The notes beneath the pieces are model-generated. The model saw only the letters and a list, made by a program, of their open reading frames with translations, was not told where the DNA came from and made no database searches. A stretch of DNA of 62,496 nucleotides from Acidobacteria bacterium Ga0077522 (GTDB taxonomy: Bacteria > Acidobacteriota > Vicinamibacteria > Vicinamibacterales > Vicinamibacteraceae). The position numbers and the translations under genes were made by a program. The stretch is taken from assembly GCA_001464065.1 (NCBI GenBank), contig LNDN01000012.1:1-62496 (forward strand), read 5' to 3'. Below are positions 32,731 through 41,124 of this stretch, piece after piece. The stretch's first letter is position 1. Each line of letters opens with the position of its first letter.

Positions 32731-33534
32731 ATGGCACGGCTCGCGGGCAAGGTGGCACTGGTCACGGGGGCGGCGCGCGGCATCGGCGAAGCCATCGCGC
32801 GGGCGTTGGCGATCGAGGGAGCCCGCGTCGTGCTCACCGATATCCTCGACGATGTCGGTCTGGCAGCGGCGTCCGCGCTCGGCGCTCCTGCCCGCTACGA
32901 GCGGCTCGACGTCCGCGACGAGACGGAGTGGCAGCGGGTACTCGACCGGTGTCTTGAACTCGCCGGTCGCCTCGACGTCGTCGTCAACAACGCCGGCATC
33001 ACCGGGTTCGACGAGTTCGGGGCGGCGCACGACCCGGAACACGTCACGCTCGACCAGTGGCGCGCCGTGCACGCCACCAATCTCGACGGCGTCTTCCTCG
33101 GCTGCAAGCACGCAATCCGGGTGATGCGCCAGGCGGGCGGGACGGGCTCGATCATCAACATCGGATCGCGCTCCGGTGTCGTCGGCATCCCCGGTGCCGC
33201 CGCGTACGCCTCCAGCAAGGGAGCGGTCCGCAACCACACGAGGACCGTCGCACTCTACTGTGCCGAGCAGGGCCTGCGCATCCGTTGCAACGTCATCCAG
33301 CCGGCGGCCATCCTCACGCCGATGTGGGAGCCGCTGCTCGGCGACGGGCCGCAGCGGGAGGCGCGAATGGCCGACTTCACCAGGGACACGCCGTTGCGAC
33401 GCTTCGGCACGCCGGACGAGGTCGCGGCCGTGGCGGTGCATTTGGCCGCAGACGAGTCGGCCTACACCACCGGCGCGGAGTTCACCGTCGACGGCGGACT
33501 GCTGGCCGGCACGGCGGTGCCGCCCCGTGTGTGA
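32731..33534 (+). CDS. Classical short-chain dehydrogenase/reductase
   Basis: 267 residues. The TGAARGIG cofactor loop is at 12-19, with D37 after strand 2 (VVLTD) indicating NAD(H) preference. NNAG is at 86-89, the catalytic Ser is in NIGSRSG, Y159 and K163 are in YASSK, and the C-terminal signature [12 protein letters not shown] is present. All catalytic residues are there. Probably oxidises a hydroxysteroid-, sugar- or acyl-type alcohol; the substrate cannot be deduced. GGAGG precedes the start. Confidence 0.92.
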   Translation: MARLAGKVALVTGAARGIGEAIARALAIEGARVVLTDILDDVGLAAASALGAPARYERLDVRDETEWQRVLDRCLELAGRLDVVVNNAGITGFDEFGAAHDPEHVTLDQWRAVHATNLDGVFLGCKHAIRVMRQAGGTGSIINIGSRSGVVGIPGAAAYASSKGAVRNHTRTVALYCAEQGLRIRCNVIQPAAILTPMWEPLLGDGPQREARMADFTRDTPLRRFGTPDEVAAVAVHLAADESAYTTGAEFTVDGGLLAGTAVPPRV

Positions 33535-33541
33535 GGGCGCG

Positions 33542-33793
33542 ATGCCGGTCCTCTGCGAGCAGCCGACGCGTCAGAGCATCGTCACCGGCGGGGCGGGCAA
33601 CTTCGCGGGATGGACCGGCGAGCAGCGGCAGACCTTCCTCGGATTCAACCCGACCGGCGGCGTCAACCAGCGCGTCACCTTCATCCTGCGGCCACCGGCG
33701 AAGGTAGGCCCACCGGGTGCAGGTGCGGGACTTCGGTACACTGCACGCACACCTCGGAGGACAACATGCGTGTGCCCTTGCTCCCGTCCCTGA
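33542..33793 (+). CDS. Possible gene fragment, unrecognised
   Basis: The frame starting MPVLCEQPTRQSIVTGGAG and continuing FLGFNPTGGVNQRVTFILRP has coding-like codon use for about 55 residues, then loses it before overlapping the next gene's start. No ribosome-binding site and no family recognised. More likely a 3' remnant of a secreted beta-rich protein than a complete gene. Confidence 0.25.
   Translation: MPVLCEQPTRQSIVTGGAGNFAGWTGEQRQTFLGFNPTGGVNQRVTFILRPPAKVGPPGAGAGLRYTARTPRRTTCVCPCSRP
33728..33744 (+). promoter_or_regulatory. Shared promoter element, copy 1
   Basis: GGACTTCGGTACACTGC, identical over 17 bp to 46057-46073, with TACACT as the -10 hexamer. Both copies precede exported alpha/beta hydrolase genes by about 20 bp. 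Confidence 0.45.
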
Positions 33794-34746
33794 CCCGCAC
33801 GGCGGTGCTCGCCGGTCTGCTCGCGCTCGGCTCGTCTGCCTACGCGCAGGACGGCACGATCTATCCACTCGACGCCCCCGCCGAGCCCAACGCCATTCCG
33901 CTCGGCACCGGTGGGGTCGAGGGACAGACCGCGAAGGAAAGCTGGTTCCGCCAGTGGGGCGACCCGATGGCGCGCAACGTGTCCACGGCGACGCTGACGC
34001 CGTTCCTGCCGAAACCGGGGACGGCGAACGGCGCTGCTGTCATCGTGGCGCCCGGCGGCGGGTTTCGCTGGCTGTCGATGGGTAACGAGGGTTGGGAGGT
34101 GGCGCAGGCGCTGAATGCGAAAGGTATCGCCGCGTTCGTGCTCAAGTACCGCCTGCAGCCGACGCCGGACTCCCTCGAAGGGCTCAAGCAGTCGATGGAG
34201 CGCACCTTTGCCGCGGCCACTCCACCGTCCGGTGCGGCTGGGGCAGCGCCGCCGCCAGCACCGCCTCGATGGGACCTGTCCAATCAACTCCAGGATGCCG
34301 AAGCGGCGTATGCGCTGATCGTCAAGCGGGCGAGGGAATGGGGCGTCGACACCACGCGCCTCGGCATGATCGGCTTCTCCGCCGGCGCCGGCCTGACGAT
34401 GCACAGCACGCTCAACTCGAAGACCATGAAGCTGGCCTTCATCGGTCCGATCTATGGCGGCATGGGCCCGGTGGAGGTGCCCAAGGATGCACCTCCGATG
34501 TTCACCGCCATTGCCACCGACGACTTCCTCTTCCGGGGCCAGTTCGGCGTCGTCAAGTCCTGGTTCGACGCGGGCAGGCCGGTCGAATTCCACCTGTATC
34601 AGAACGGCGGCCACGGCTTCGGTCTCGGCAACCCGAACCGCACCAGCAATCGCTGGTTCGAGGCGTTCACGCACTGGCTGGACGTGAACGGCTTTCTCAA
34701 GCCGACGACGGGTTCGGGCTCTTCACCAGCATCACCACCAGCGTGA
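33766..34746 (+). CDS. Exported alpha/beta hydrolase (BD-FAE/carbohydrate-esterase-like)
   Basis: 326 residues with a signal peptide (cleaved near AYA-Q). Alpha/beta hydrolase features: GAAVIVAPGGGFRWLSMGNEGWEVAQAL (oxyanion region), the nucleophile elbow GFSAGAG, Asp in ATDDFLF and His in NGGHGFGLG. The family commonly de-acetylates polysaccharides. GGAGG sits well placed before the ATG. The last 50 bp overlap the convergent antiporter gene. Confidence 0.87.
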   Translation: MRVPLLPSLTRTAVLAGLLALGSSAYAQDGTIYPLDAPAEPNAIPLGTGGVEGQTAKESWFRQWGDPMARNVSTATLTPFLPKPGTANGAAVIVAPGGGFRWLSMGNEGWEVAQALNAKGIAAFVLKYRLQPTPDSLEGLKQSMERTFAAATPPSGAAGAAPPPAPPRWDLSNQLQDAEAAYALIVKRAREWGVDTTRLGMIGFSAGAGLTMHSTLNSKTMKLAFIGPIYGGMGPVEVPKDAPPMFTAIATDDFLFRGQFGVVKSWFDAGRPVEFHLYQNGGHGFGLGNPNRTSNRWFEAFTHWLDVNGFLKPTTGSGSSPASPPA

Positions 34747-35785
34747 TGACCGTGAGCGGCACGACGAAGCTGAGCATCACCGTCGAGAAGGCGCTCAGCG
34801 CGGCCGCGTGCTGCTGCGCGGCCAGCACCAGGTAGGCGGTGTAGGCGAGGTAGTACGCGACGAATACCGCGCCCTCCCAGCGTGCGATCTGGCGCCCGGT
34901 CATGAACACGGGCAAGCACGCCAGCGCGACGGCGAGCATCACCCAGAGGTCGAAGTTGAGCATCGCGGTGGGCACCTGCAGGCCCTGGGTGCCCGCCACC
35001 AGGCCAGACAGGCCCAGGCAGCCCAGGATGTTGAAGGTGTTGCTGCCGACCACGTTGCCGACCGCGATGTCGCGCTCGCCCTTGACCGCGGCCATGATCG
35101 AGGTGGCGACCTCGGGCAGGGAGGTGCCGAGAGCCACCACGGTCAGGCCGATCACCACATCCGACAGGCCCAGTTGCTGCGCGACGGTGATCGCCGCGTG
35201 CACCAGCCCGCGCGCGCCGAGCACCAGCAGCGCCAGCCCGACGACGACGAGCAGCAGTTGCACCGGCAGCGAGGCGTCGAGGGCGCCGGCGGTGGCAGGC
35301 CGGACCTCCGCGTCGTAGTCTGCGATCCCCTCGCCGCAGGCGCGGCGCGACTGTACGACCAGGAACACCGTATAGGCGACCACGCCGGCCGCCAGCAGCG
35401 CGCTCTCGTGCAGGGCGAGTCTGCCGTCCAGCGCGAACAGCAGCAGCAGCACGGAGGCGCCGATCATGATGGGCACCTCCTGGCGAATGATCTGCAGGTG
35501 CACCACCAGCGGAGTAATCAGCGCCGAGATGCCGAGGATGAGCAGCACGTTGAGGATGTTGCTGCCGACCACGTTGCCGATGGCGATGTTGGTCTCGCCC
35601 TCCAGCACCGCGCCCACCGACACGGCGACCTCGGGCGCGCTGGTGCCGAAGGCGACGACCGTGAGGCCGACCACCAGGGGCGAGAGGCCGAACGAGAGCG
35701 CCAGTTTCGAGGCGCCGCGGACCAGCAGCTCCGCCCCAGCCACGAGACCGGCCAGGCCGGCGAGGAGAACGAGCAACGTGGTCAT
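34697..35785 (-). CDS. Calcium/sodium (CaCA, YrbG-like) antiporter
   Basis: 362 residues with about ten helices in two inverted repeats. The alpha-1 motif is VAFGTSAPEVAVSV followed by IGNVVGSNILN; the alpha-2 motif is VALGTSLPEVATSI followed by VGNVVGSNTFNI. The Glu residues in the two GTS-PE motifs coordinate the transported cation. Catalyses Na+/Ca2+ (or H+) exchange in the inner membrane. The start was placed at MTTLLVLL. The 3' end is antisense to the hydrolase gene. Confidence 0.93.
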   Translation of the reverse strand: MTTLLVLLAGLAGLVAGAELLVRGASKLALSFGLSPLVVGLTVVAFGTSAPEVAVSVGAVLEGETNIAIGNVVGSNILNVLLILGISALITPLVVHLQIIRQEVPIMIGASVLLLLFALDGRLALHESALLAAGVVAYTVFLVVQSRRACGEGIADYDAEVRPATAGALDASLPVQLLLVVVGLALLVLGARGLVHAAITVAQQLGLSDVVIGLTVVALGTSLPEVATSIMAAVKGERDIAVGNVVGSNTFNILGCLGLSGLVAGTQGLQVPTAMLNFDLWVMLAVALACLPVFMTGRQIARWEGAVFVAYYLAYTAYLVLAAQQHAAALSAFSTVMLSFVVPLTVITLVVMLVKSPNPSSA

Positions 35786-35915
35786 CCCGCGCAGTATCGC
35801 CGTTTCCGGCCGTCCTCGCGGCCCGGTGAGGGTGGCTCGACGACCGGCATTCGCTGCGGAGGTTGAAAGCATGGAGCGTGCCAGGCCACAAGATGGAGGA
35901 GGGATCCGCAGCCGG

Positions 35916-36593
35916 ATGCACCACAGGTGGCGTGTCTGGCGGGTCTTGGCGGGTCCGGGGTCGCGCGGCGCGCTCGCCTGTGCGTGCCTGCTGAGCGCCG
36001 CCGGGCCAGCCGAGCCGCAGCCCGGTCGCGAGGTCATCGTCCGTCAGCTGGCGGCAGGCACGATGCTGGTCTCCGCTCGCAACCTGCCCGACCCGAACTT
36101 CAGCGATACGGTGGTGCTGCTCATCGAGTACGGTCCCGGCGGTGCGGCGGGCCTCGTCCTCACGCGCCCGTCCGAGGTGCCGCTGGCGCGCGTGCTCCCT
36201 GACCTCGCCCCGGTGACGAGCGTCGGCGCACGGGTGTTCGTCGGCGGGCCGGTGTCGCCGGACACCGTGATCGCGCTGTCGCGCGGAGCCTGCGACGGCT
36301 GCCGCGAGGTGACCCGCGGCGTGTCCCTCGTGAGCGACGGCGCGGTGCTGCGCGAGCGCATCGCCGCGGGCGCCGACGACCGCCGTCTGCGCGTGTACGC
36401 CGGGTACGCCGGATGGAGTGCGGAGCAACTGGAGCGCGAGGTGCGCCAGCAGGCCTGGCGCGTCATCGACGGCGATGCGTCGATCGTGTTCGACGTCGAT
36501 CCCTCGACGTTGTGGCGCCGGATGCTCGCGCGCGCGGAGTCGGTGCTCGCCTCGAGCGCGCCGGTGGGCCTGCCTGGCACCGTGGCGCCGTAG
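35916..36593 (+). CDS. Exported YqgE/AlgH (DUF179)-like protein
   Basis: 225 residues. The YqgE signature is clear: AAGTMLVSARNLPDPNFSDTVVLLIEYGPGGAAGLVLTRPSE, VFVGGPVS, and RVYAGYAGWSAEQLEREV ending in a helix. YqgE proteins are normally cytosolic, but this one has a ~45-residue extension with a basic stretch and a hydrophobic core (GALACACLLSAAGPAEP), i.e. a Sec or Tat leader. An earlier ATG at 35871 is possible. Function unknown. Confidence 0.8.
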   Translation: MHHRWRVWRVLAGPGSRGALACACLLSAAGPAEPQPGREVIVRQLAAGTMLVSARNLPDPNFSDTVVLLIEYGPGGAAGLVLTRPSEVPLARVLPDLAPVTSVGARVFVGGPVSPDTVIALSRGACDGCREVTRGVSLVSDGAVLRERIAAGADDRRLRVYAGYAGWSAEQLEREVRQQAWRVIDGDASIVFDVDPSTLWRRMLARAESVLASSAPVGLPGTVAP

Positions 36594-36649
36594 CGCCGGC
36601 TGCACCGCCGGCGTCGGTCGCCGCAGGGTCGCGGGATGGCGTGCGGCGA

Positions 36650-36684
36650 TTGACATCACGACATCAGCGCATCACAGTATCAGC
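36650..36684 (+). promoter_or_regulatory. VapBC promoter
   Basis: A perfect -35 TTGACA (36650-36655) is followed after 19 bp by CAGTAT (36675-36680), only 4 nt before the ATG. The spacer holds repeated CATCA units, candidate VapB operator half-sites. Confidence 0.5.
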
Positions 36685-36915
36685 ATGCGGACCACCATCA
36701 CGCTCGACGATGATGTCGCGGAGGCGGCCCGGGCCCTGGCCAGCGGCTCCGGAAAGACACTCGGGCAGGTGCTCTCGCAACTGGCGCGGCGAGGGCTGCG
36801 CGCCGGGAACGAGCACGCGACCCGCAACGGGTTGCCGGTCTTCAGGGTCAGTGCCAACGCGCCGGTGATTCCATCCGGGCGTGCCTCGGATCTGCTGGCC
36901 GACGAACGGCCGTGA
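36685..36915 (+). CDS. vapB: VapB-like ribbon-helix-helix antitoxin
   Basis: 76 residues. The N-terminal RHH motif MRTTITLDDDVAEAARALA is followed by a C-terminal tail (GLPVFRVSANAPVIPSGRASDLL) that would wrap the toxin. It represses its own promoter and neutralises the PIN toxin encoded immediately downstream; the two genes overlap in a GTGA. No Shine-Dalgarno; probably leaderless. Confidence 0.88.
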   Translation: MRTTITLDDDVAEAARALASGSGKTLGQVLSQLARRGLRAGNEHATRNGLPVFRVSANAPVIPSGRASDLLADERP

Positions 36916-37334
36916 CGCCATCCCTGCTCGACGTGAACGTGCTGCTGGCGCTGACGTGGCCGTCGCACCAGCATCATCAGGCAGCGCACCAGTGGTTCCG
37001 CAGGGAGTCGCGCCATGGCTGGGCGACCTGCGCGCTCACGCAGCTTGCCTTCGTGCGCCTCTCGGCCAATCCGTCCTATTCACCCGATTTCGTGACGCCG
37101 CAGGAGGCCGCAACCCTGCTCGTTCGACTGACCGCACACGCGCGGCACCGCTTCTGGAACGACCTGCCGGGTCTCGACGCCAGCACCCTGCAGCACGCGC
37201 AAGGGCATCAGCAGGTCATGGATGCCTACCTCGTGCAGTTGGCACGGCACAGCCGCGGACGCGTGGTGACCTTCGATGCGCGCCTGGCCGCCCATGCCAC
37301 CGGTGATCACGAGGTGACCACGATCAGAGCATGA
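36912..37334 (+). CDS. vapC: VapC-like PIN-domain ribonuclease toxin
   Basis: 140-residue PIN domain: LLDVNVLLAL with the first catalytic Asp (D7), ATCALTQLAFVRLSANP with the conserved Thr/Gln/Arg block, MDAYLVQLAR with the third acidic residue and VVTFDARLA with the last Asp. It belongs to the PIN group that ends in FDxxL. Acts on RNA; the specific target is unknown. GTG start overlaps the antitoxin stop. Confidence 0.9.
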   Translation: MTPSLLDVNVLLALTWPSHQHHQAAHQWFRRESRHGWATCALTQLAFVRLSANPSYSPDFVTPQEAATLLVRLTAHARHRFWNDLPGLDASTLQHAQGHQQVMDAYLVQLARHSRGRVVTFDARLAAHATGDHEVTTIRA

Positions 37335-37363
37335 GCGCCGTCCCCAGGACGATGGCCGCGCTC

Positions 37364-38725
37364 TCAACGCGCGCCGTGGCGGCGTAGTGATTCCTGGACC
37401 GCCGGATTGCCAGCGGCCATGTCGAGCAGCGACCGACCCTCCCCGTTCCCGACGGCATGCACGTCGGCGCCTGCAGCCACGAGACGGTCGATCACGGCCG
37501 GGTAGTCGGCCCCAGATGCGCGCCGGTGCACCGACCCGAACGCGGCCCAGCCGAGCGGCGGGCTCTGGTGGACGGGATCGCGGAGGTCGAGCGACACGCC
37601 GCCGTGGGCCAGCACCTGTTCGACCATCGCGACGTGGCCCACCCAGCAGGCCGCGTGGAGCGCCGTGCCGCCATCGATGCCGGGCGCCGCCGGATCCAAC
37701 CCGACACGCAGCATCAGCGACGCCGCCGCGACGTGTCCGTGGAAGATGGCCTGGGCGAGGCGGCCGTGGTCGTCCCGCGACAACCCGGACACGAGTGCGG
37801 GGTCGTCGGCCAGGATGGCGGCGACAGCGGTCTCGTCGACCGCCAGCAGGGCGCTGAGCAGCCGCACGCGGCGGGGACTCGCCGCGTCGAGTACGGCAGC
37901 GACGGCGTGCTGGCCGTACTTGCGCACCACGTCGTGCGGCGACAGCCCGAACCCGAGCGACCAGCAGTAGATGCTGAAGGGCGGCACCAGCGCGTAGCCC
38001 GGCTCGTTGACGCGTGCGCCGAGGCACGAGGGGTCGGCAGCGATCAGGCGCGTCGCCAGGTCGGCGTCTCCGAGCCGCGCGGCCATGAAGATGTCGGGCG
38101 TCGCTCCGCGTGCGAGCAGGTGGCGACAGACGTCGGGCCGATCGCCGAGGGCGTACTGCGCGGGTGTGGACCTGTGGTCGATGCAGCGCGCGTCGATGTC
38201 CGCGCCGCGCGCAAGCAGCAGATCGGCGACGGCACTCGTGCGTGCCAGGTGCAGTGGCTGCTGCCCGTCGCCGCCGCGTGCGTGCACGAGCGTCGCGTCT
38301 TCGTCGAGCAGAGCCTGGAGACGATCGAGCCAGCCGAGTCGTGCGGCGACGTGAGGGGTCAGTGTCGCCCCGTGTGCGAGCAGGAACGGGACGGTCGCCT
38401 CGGTGGCGTTGTCGAGCACCGTGTACGGCCCGTTCTCCCAGATGCTCTTCAGGTTGAGGTCGGCGCCAGCCTCGATCAGCACCGCGAGCATCGGCTCGTG
38501 GCCGGCGGCGACATGGGCGGCGCGCTGGCCGAAGTCGAACAGCGGCTCGTTCACGATGGCGCGGACGTGTGGAGCGGCCAGGAGGTCCCGTGCGCGACCG
38601 ACATCGGCCGCGCGGACGGCATCTCGGAAAGCGGAAACGTCCCGGGCCTCCACCTGGGGGTCCCCGGCGTGCGTGTGCTGCGGCTTGCGGTCGAACGGGT
38701 CTGACGGGGGTTCTGGAGTGGACAT
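37364..38725 (-). CDS. Ankyrin-repeat protein
   Basis: 453 residues, no signal peptide. At least seven ankyrin-type helix pairs can be followed (GQRAAHVAAGHEPMLAVLIEAGADLN, QQPLHLARTSAVADLLLARGADIDARC, TALHAACWVGHVAMVEQVLAHGG, DYPAVIDRLVAAGADVHAVGNGEGRSLLDMAAG). The middle repeats are irregular. Probably a protein-interaction scaffold; no catalytic domain. The following hydrolase gene starts 12 bp before its own coding sequence ends upstream, in the same direction. Confidence 0.85.
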   Translation of the reverse strand: MSTPEPPSDPFDRKPQHTHAGDPQVEARDVSAFRDAVRAADVGRARDLLAAPHVRAIVNEPLFDFGQRAAHVAAGHEPMLAVLIEAGADLNLKSIWENGPYTVLDNATEATVPFLLAHGATLTPHVAARLGWLDRLQALLDEDATLVHARGGDGQQPLHLARTSAVADLLLARGADIDARCIDHRSTPAQYALGDRPDVCRHLLARGATPDIFMAARLGDADLATRLIAADPSCLGARVNEPGYALVPPFSIYCWSLGFGLSPHDVVRKYGQHAVAAVLDAASPRRVRLLSALLAVDETAVAAILADDPALVSGLSRDDHGRLAQAIFHGHVAAASLMLRVGLDPAAPGIDGGTALHAACWVGHVAMVEQVLAHGGVSLDLRDPVHQSPPLGWAAFGSVHRRASGADYPAVIDRLVAAGADVHAVGNGEGRSLLDMAAGNPAVQESLRRHGAR

Positions 38726-38737
38726 GGACGACCTCCA

Positions 38738-39706
38738 TCACCTGGCGGCGAACCACCTGACGACTCGGCCGAACGTCGCCTGGAGGCCCTCCGGCGGTGT
38801 GCGTCCGGGCAGGTCGAGGGCGTGGTCGGCGCCTTCGAGGCGCTCGAAGACCGCCTCACGCCCTGCGGCCGAGAGCTCTGCTCGAAGGGCATCGAAGCCG
38901 GTGATGGTGTTCTGGCTGTCGGCAGAGCCGTGCACGAAGTACAAGCGAGCCCGTGATGCGAGGGCCTCCCGCAGGATGGATGTGGCCATGAACGACGCCC
39001 ACTGCCGATACGTGCCGCCCCAACAGAACCTGTCGATGGCGGTCGGCGCGGCACGTACCTGCGCCCAGCAACGGTACACATCCTCGTCGGGGTTGCCACC
39101 AGTGCCGCGCACGTACTCCGCGATGTGGAACAGATAGACCAGGCCGCCGCCCGCGAGCGACGCCGCGTGCGTCACGCCTGGGGCAACGTTGGAGACGCGC
39201 ATGGCGACGATCCCCCCTTCCGAGTGTCCCATCACCAGGACGCGTGTCGGGTCGATCCCGGGCAGGGCTCGAGCCGCCGCGATGGCGGCCGCGATCGTTG
39301 CCGCCCAGTGGTCGAGGGTGAAGTCGCGGAGGAAGTCCGCCGGGCAGTCCTGGAGCCGCCGCGGCTCCGCATGCAGATAGGGAACGCCGGGCTTCTCCAC
39401 GCCCATCGCGATGACGTCCTGGCCTGCAGCCGTACGCACGAGCGTCAGGAGTCCGCCGGTGGGCACGCCGCCCTGTCCGCCGGAGAAGTGGGACTCACAC
39501 CCCGTTCCCTGCACCCACACCACGAGAGGACGCGGTCTGGCGGGGTCGGCGCCCGTGGACAGATAGAACGTGACGGCTGTCGGCTGCCCTGGCGTGGTGA
39601 TCGTGTAACGGTCGAAGGCGTGCCCGGGGACGACGCCTTCCGGCACGACGGCAGCCCCGGACAGCGTCGGCAGTGCCAGCGCCAGGAACATGAATGCTCG
39701 CGTCAT
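38738..39706 (-). CDS. Exported alpha/beta hydrolase
   Basis: 322 residues with a short signal peptide. Features: RPLVVWVQGTGCESHF (oxyanion loop), the nucleophile elbow VMGHSEGG, Asp in YFVHGSADSQN and His in EGADHALDLPG, so the triad is intact. Paired Cys residues (RLQDCPADF, YRCWAQ, RFCWGG) suggest disulfides in a periplasmic enzyme. The start codon overlaps the stop of an MFS-transporter remnant in an ATGA, implying it was once the second gene of a transporter operon. Confidence 0.85.
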   Translation of the reverse strand: MTRAFMFLALALPTLSGAAVVPEGVVPGHAFDRYTITTPGQPTAVTFYLSTGADPARPRPLVVWVQGTGCESHFSGGQGGVPTGGLLTLVRTAAGQDVIAMGVEKPGVPYLHAEPRRLQDCPADFLRDFTLDHWAATIAAAIAAARALPGIDPTRVLVMGHSEGGIVAMRVSNVAPGVTHAASLAGGGLVYLFHIAEYVRGTGGNPDEDVYRCWAQVRAAPTAIDRFCWGGTYRQWASFMATSILREALASRARLYFVHGSADSQNTITGFDALRAELSAAGREAVFERLEGADHALDLPGRTPPEGLQATFGRVVRWFAAR

Positions 39707-39921
39707 CGCCGGTGTCTCCGCGGCGGAGTGTACAACGGCGGTGCGCTCGCGCCGGGTGCCAGGCCCTCGTCGAACACCGGGCGTTCCGGGTCGACGATCA
39801 CCCAGCAGGCGGTACCGATGACGAACAACACCCCCATCACGTACAGGGGCACGTTCCAGCTGCCGTGTGTGGAGTCGCCCATGGCGGCGAACAGCACGCC
39901 GTACGACTGCGACCACGATCA
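39703..39921 (-). pseudogene. MFS transporter remnant (last ~70 codons)
   Basis: The frame reads WSQSYGVLFAAMGD then [20 protein letters not shown] and VDPERPVF, nearly identical to the end of the intact MFS gene in this window ([28 protein letters not shown]). An in-frame stop lies at its 5' end and no other MFS sequence precedes it. The C-terminal tail differs and ends in an ATGA overlap with the hydrolase start. Confidence 0.75.
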
Positions 39922-40083
39922 GCACCGTCCGACGTCGGCCATGGTCCGCTCTCGCCTCGACGTGACCGACACACGCTGGCTGTAGTGGCAGTCCTGGCAG
40001 CGGCAGTCCTCACGGTCACTGGCACGACGCGATCGGCTGGGCCGCGCGACTCTGGCAACTGCAGGTGCACGGAGTACCGAGGC

Positions 40084-40162
40084 AGACCCCCAGGTACCAG
40101 CGCGGGTGACTCACCCAGCGATACGGCTCCTCGTTCGGCGTGGAGGGCAGGCCGAGATTCTA
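40084..40162 (-). pseudogene. AraC-family gene remnant (promoter -10 plus first ~22 codons)
   Basis: The minus strand has TAGAAT, six nucleotides, then codons for LPSTPNEEPYRWVSHPRWYL. The intact AraC gene in this window has TACAAT, six nucleotides, then LPYTPNAEPYCWLSVPRWHL. The nucleotide match continues through the -10 box. Nothing of the remaining AraC gene is present. Confidence 0.65.
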
Positions 40163-40215
40163 GCAGCGCCGGCGGTGGACACTCGGTTGCAGGTCGTCTG
40201 CCCCTTGGGCTCGGC

Positions 40216-41124
40216 TCAGCGCGCGCCTCGGCGCTGCTGCACGAGCGCGACGCTTTCGTCGACGACCAGACGTCCCGTGGCCGGATCGAAGACGCGGTCC
40301 CAGACCCTTCGCGCGTGTGCTCCGTCGTGGGCGAACACCGCGCCGCTGCTCGCCTCGACAGCATCGGCGGTCATGATCCACGCGGCCGTGGCGCCCGAGC
40401 GCGTCGGCGTACTCGTGTCGGGAAGGAGGGGCGCCACCCAGCGGAGCACCGATGACCACGCCAGGCGTGCGGCGAGGGGAGCCGTCCGCGCGAGGCCCGT
40501 GCCGGGCATCAGCCCCGGATCGAGCGCGAAGAACGACGTGACCTCGGCCGGATGGCGTCGGGCCAACTCCACGGCCGTCACCATGTTGAAGAACTTCGAC
40601 GTCGCGTAGCGGTCGAGACCGCGTTGTCGGATCGACGCCGCGTCGTCGTGGTCGCCCCGGGCCGCCGCGCGAACCGAGGTCAGACGTGCGCCGCGGAACC
40701 CGAACAGCGAGGCCATCCTGTTGCCCGGGTGGTGTGTGCCACTCCCGATGAACAGCACCCGCCCACCGACCAGCCGCGGCAACAGGCCCAGCGTCAAGGC
40801 CACGGCGCCCAGATGGTTCACGGCGCACGTCTCCTCGTAGCCATCACAGGTCAGGCGGGTGTCATCGGTGATCTGGACCCCGGCGTTGTTGACCAGCCCG
40901 GCGAGGTCGCCCTGCCAGTCGGCGATGAACCGCTCGATGTCACCGAGCGACGCCAGGTCGAGCGGCAATGCGGTGACGTTGGATCCGATGGCGGCGGCGG
41001 CGGCGCGCCCACGGTCGAGGTCGCGCACCGCCAACACCACCCGTCGGCGCGAGTCGGCGGCCAGCGCGCGAGCCGTCGCGAGTCCAAGGCCCTGAGTGGC
41101 GCCGGTGACGATGAACGTGGTCAT
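40216..41124 (-). CDS. Short-chain dehydrogenase (retinol-dehydrogenase-like)
   Basis: 302 residues. The cofactor loop TGATQGLG is at the N-terminus; VNNAGVQ, a Ser in GRVLFIGSGTHHPG, and YATSK complete the active site. The C-terminal extension (SSGAVFAHDG and beyond) resembles the retinol dehydrogenase/oxidoreductase subgroup. It is the last gene of a four-gene minus-strand operon; its start overlaps the previous gene's stop (ATGA). Substrate unknown. Confidence 0.9.
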   Translation of the reverse strand: MTTFIVTGATQGLGLATARALAADSRRRVVLAVRDLDRGRAAAAAIGSNVTALPLDLASLGDIERFIADWQGDLAGLVNNAGVQITDDTRLTCDGYEETCAVNHLGAVALTLGLLPRLVGGRVLFIGSGTHHPGNRMASLFGFRGARLTSVRAAARGDHDDAASIRQRGLDRYATSKFFNMVTAVELARRHPAEVTSFFALDPGLMPGTGLARTAPLAARLAWSSVLRWVAPLLPDTSTPTRSGATAAWIMTADAVEASSGAVFAHDGAHARRVWDRVFDPATGRLVVDESVALVQQRRGAR

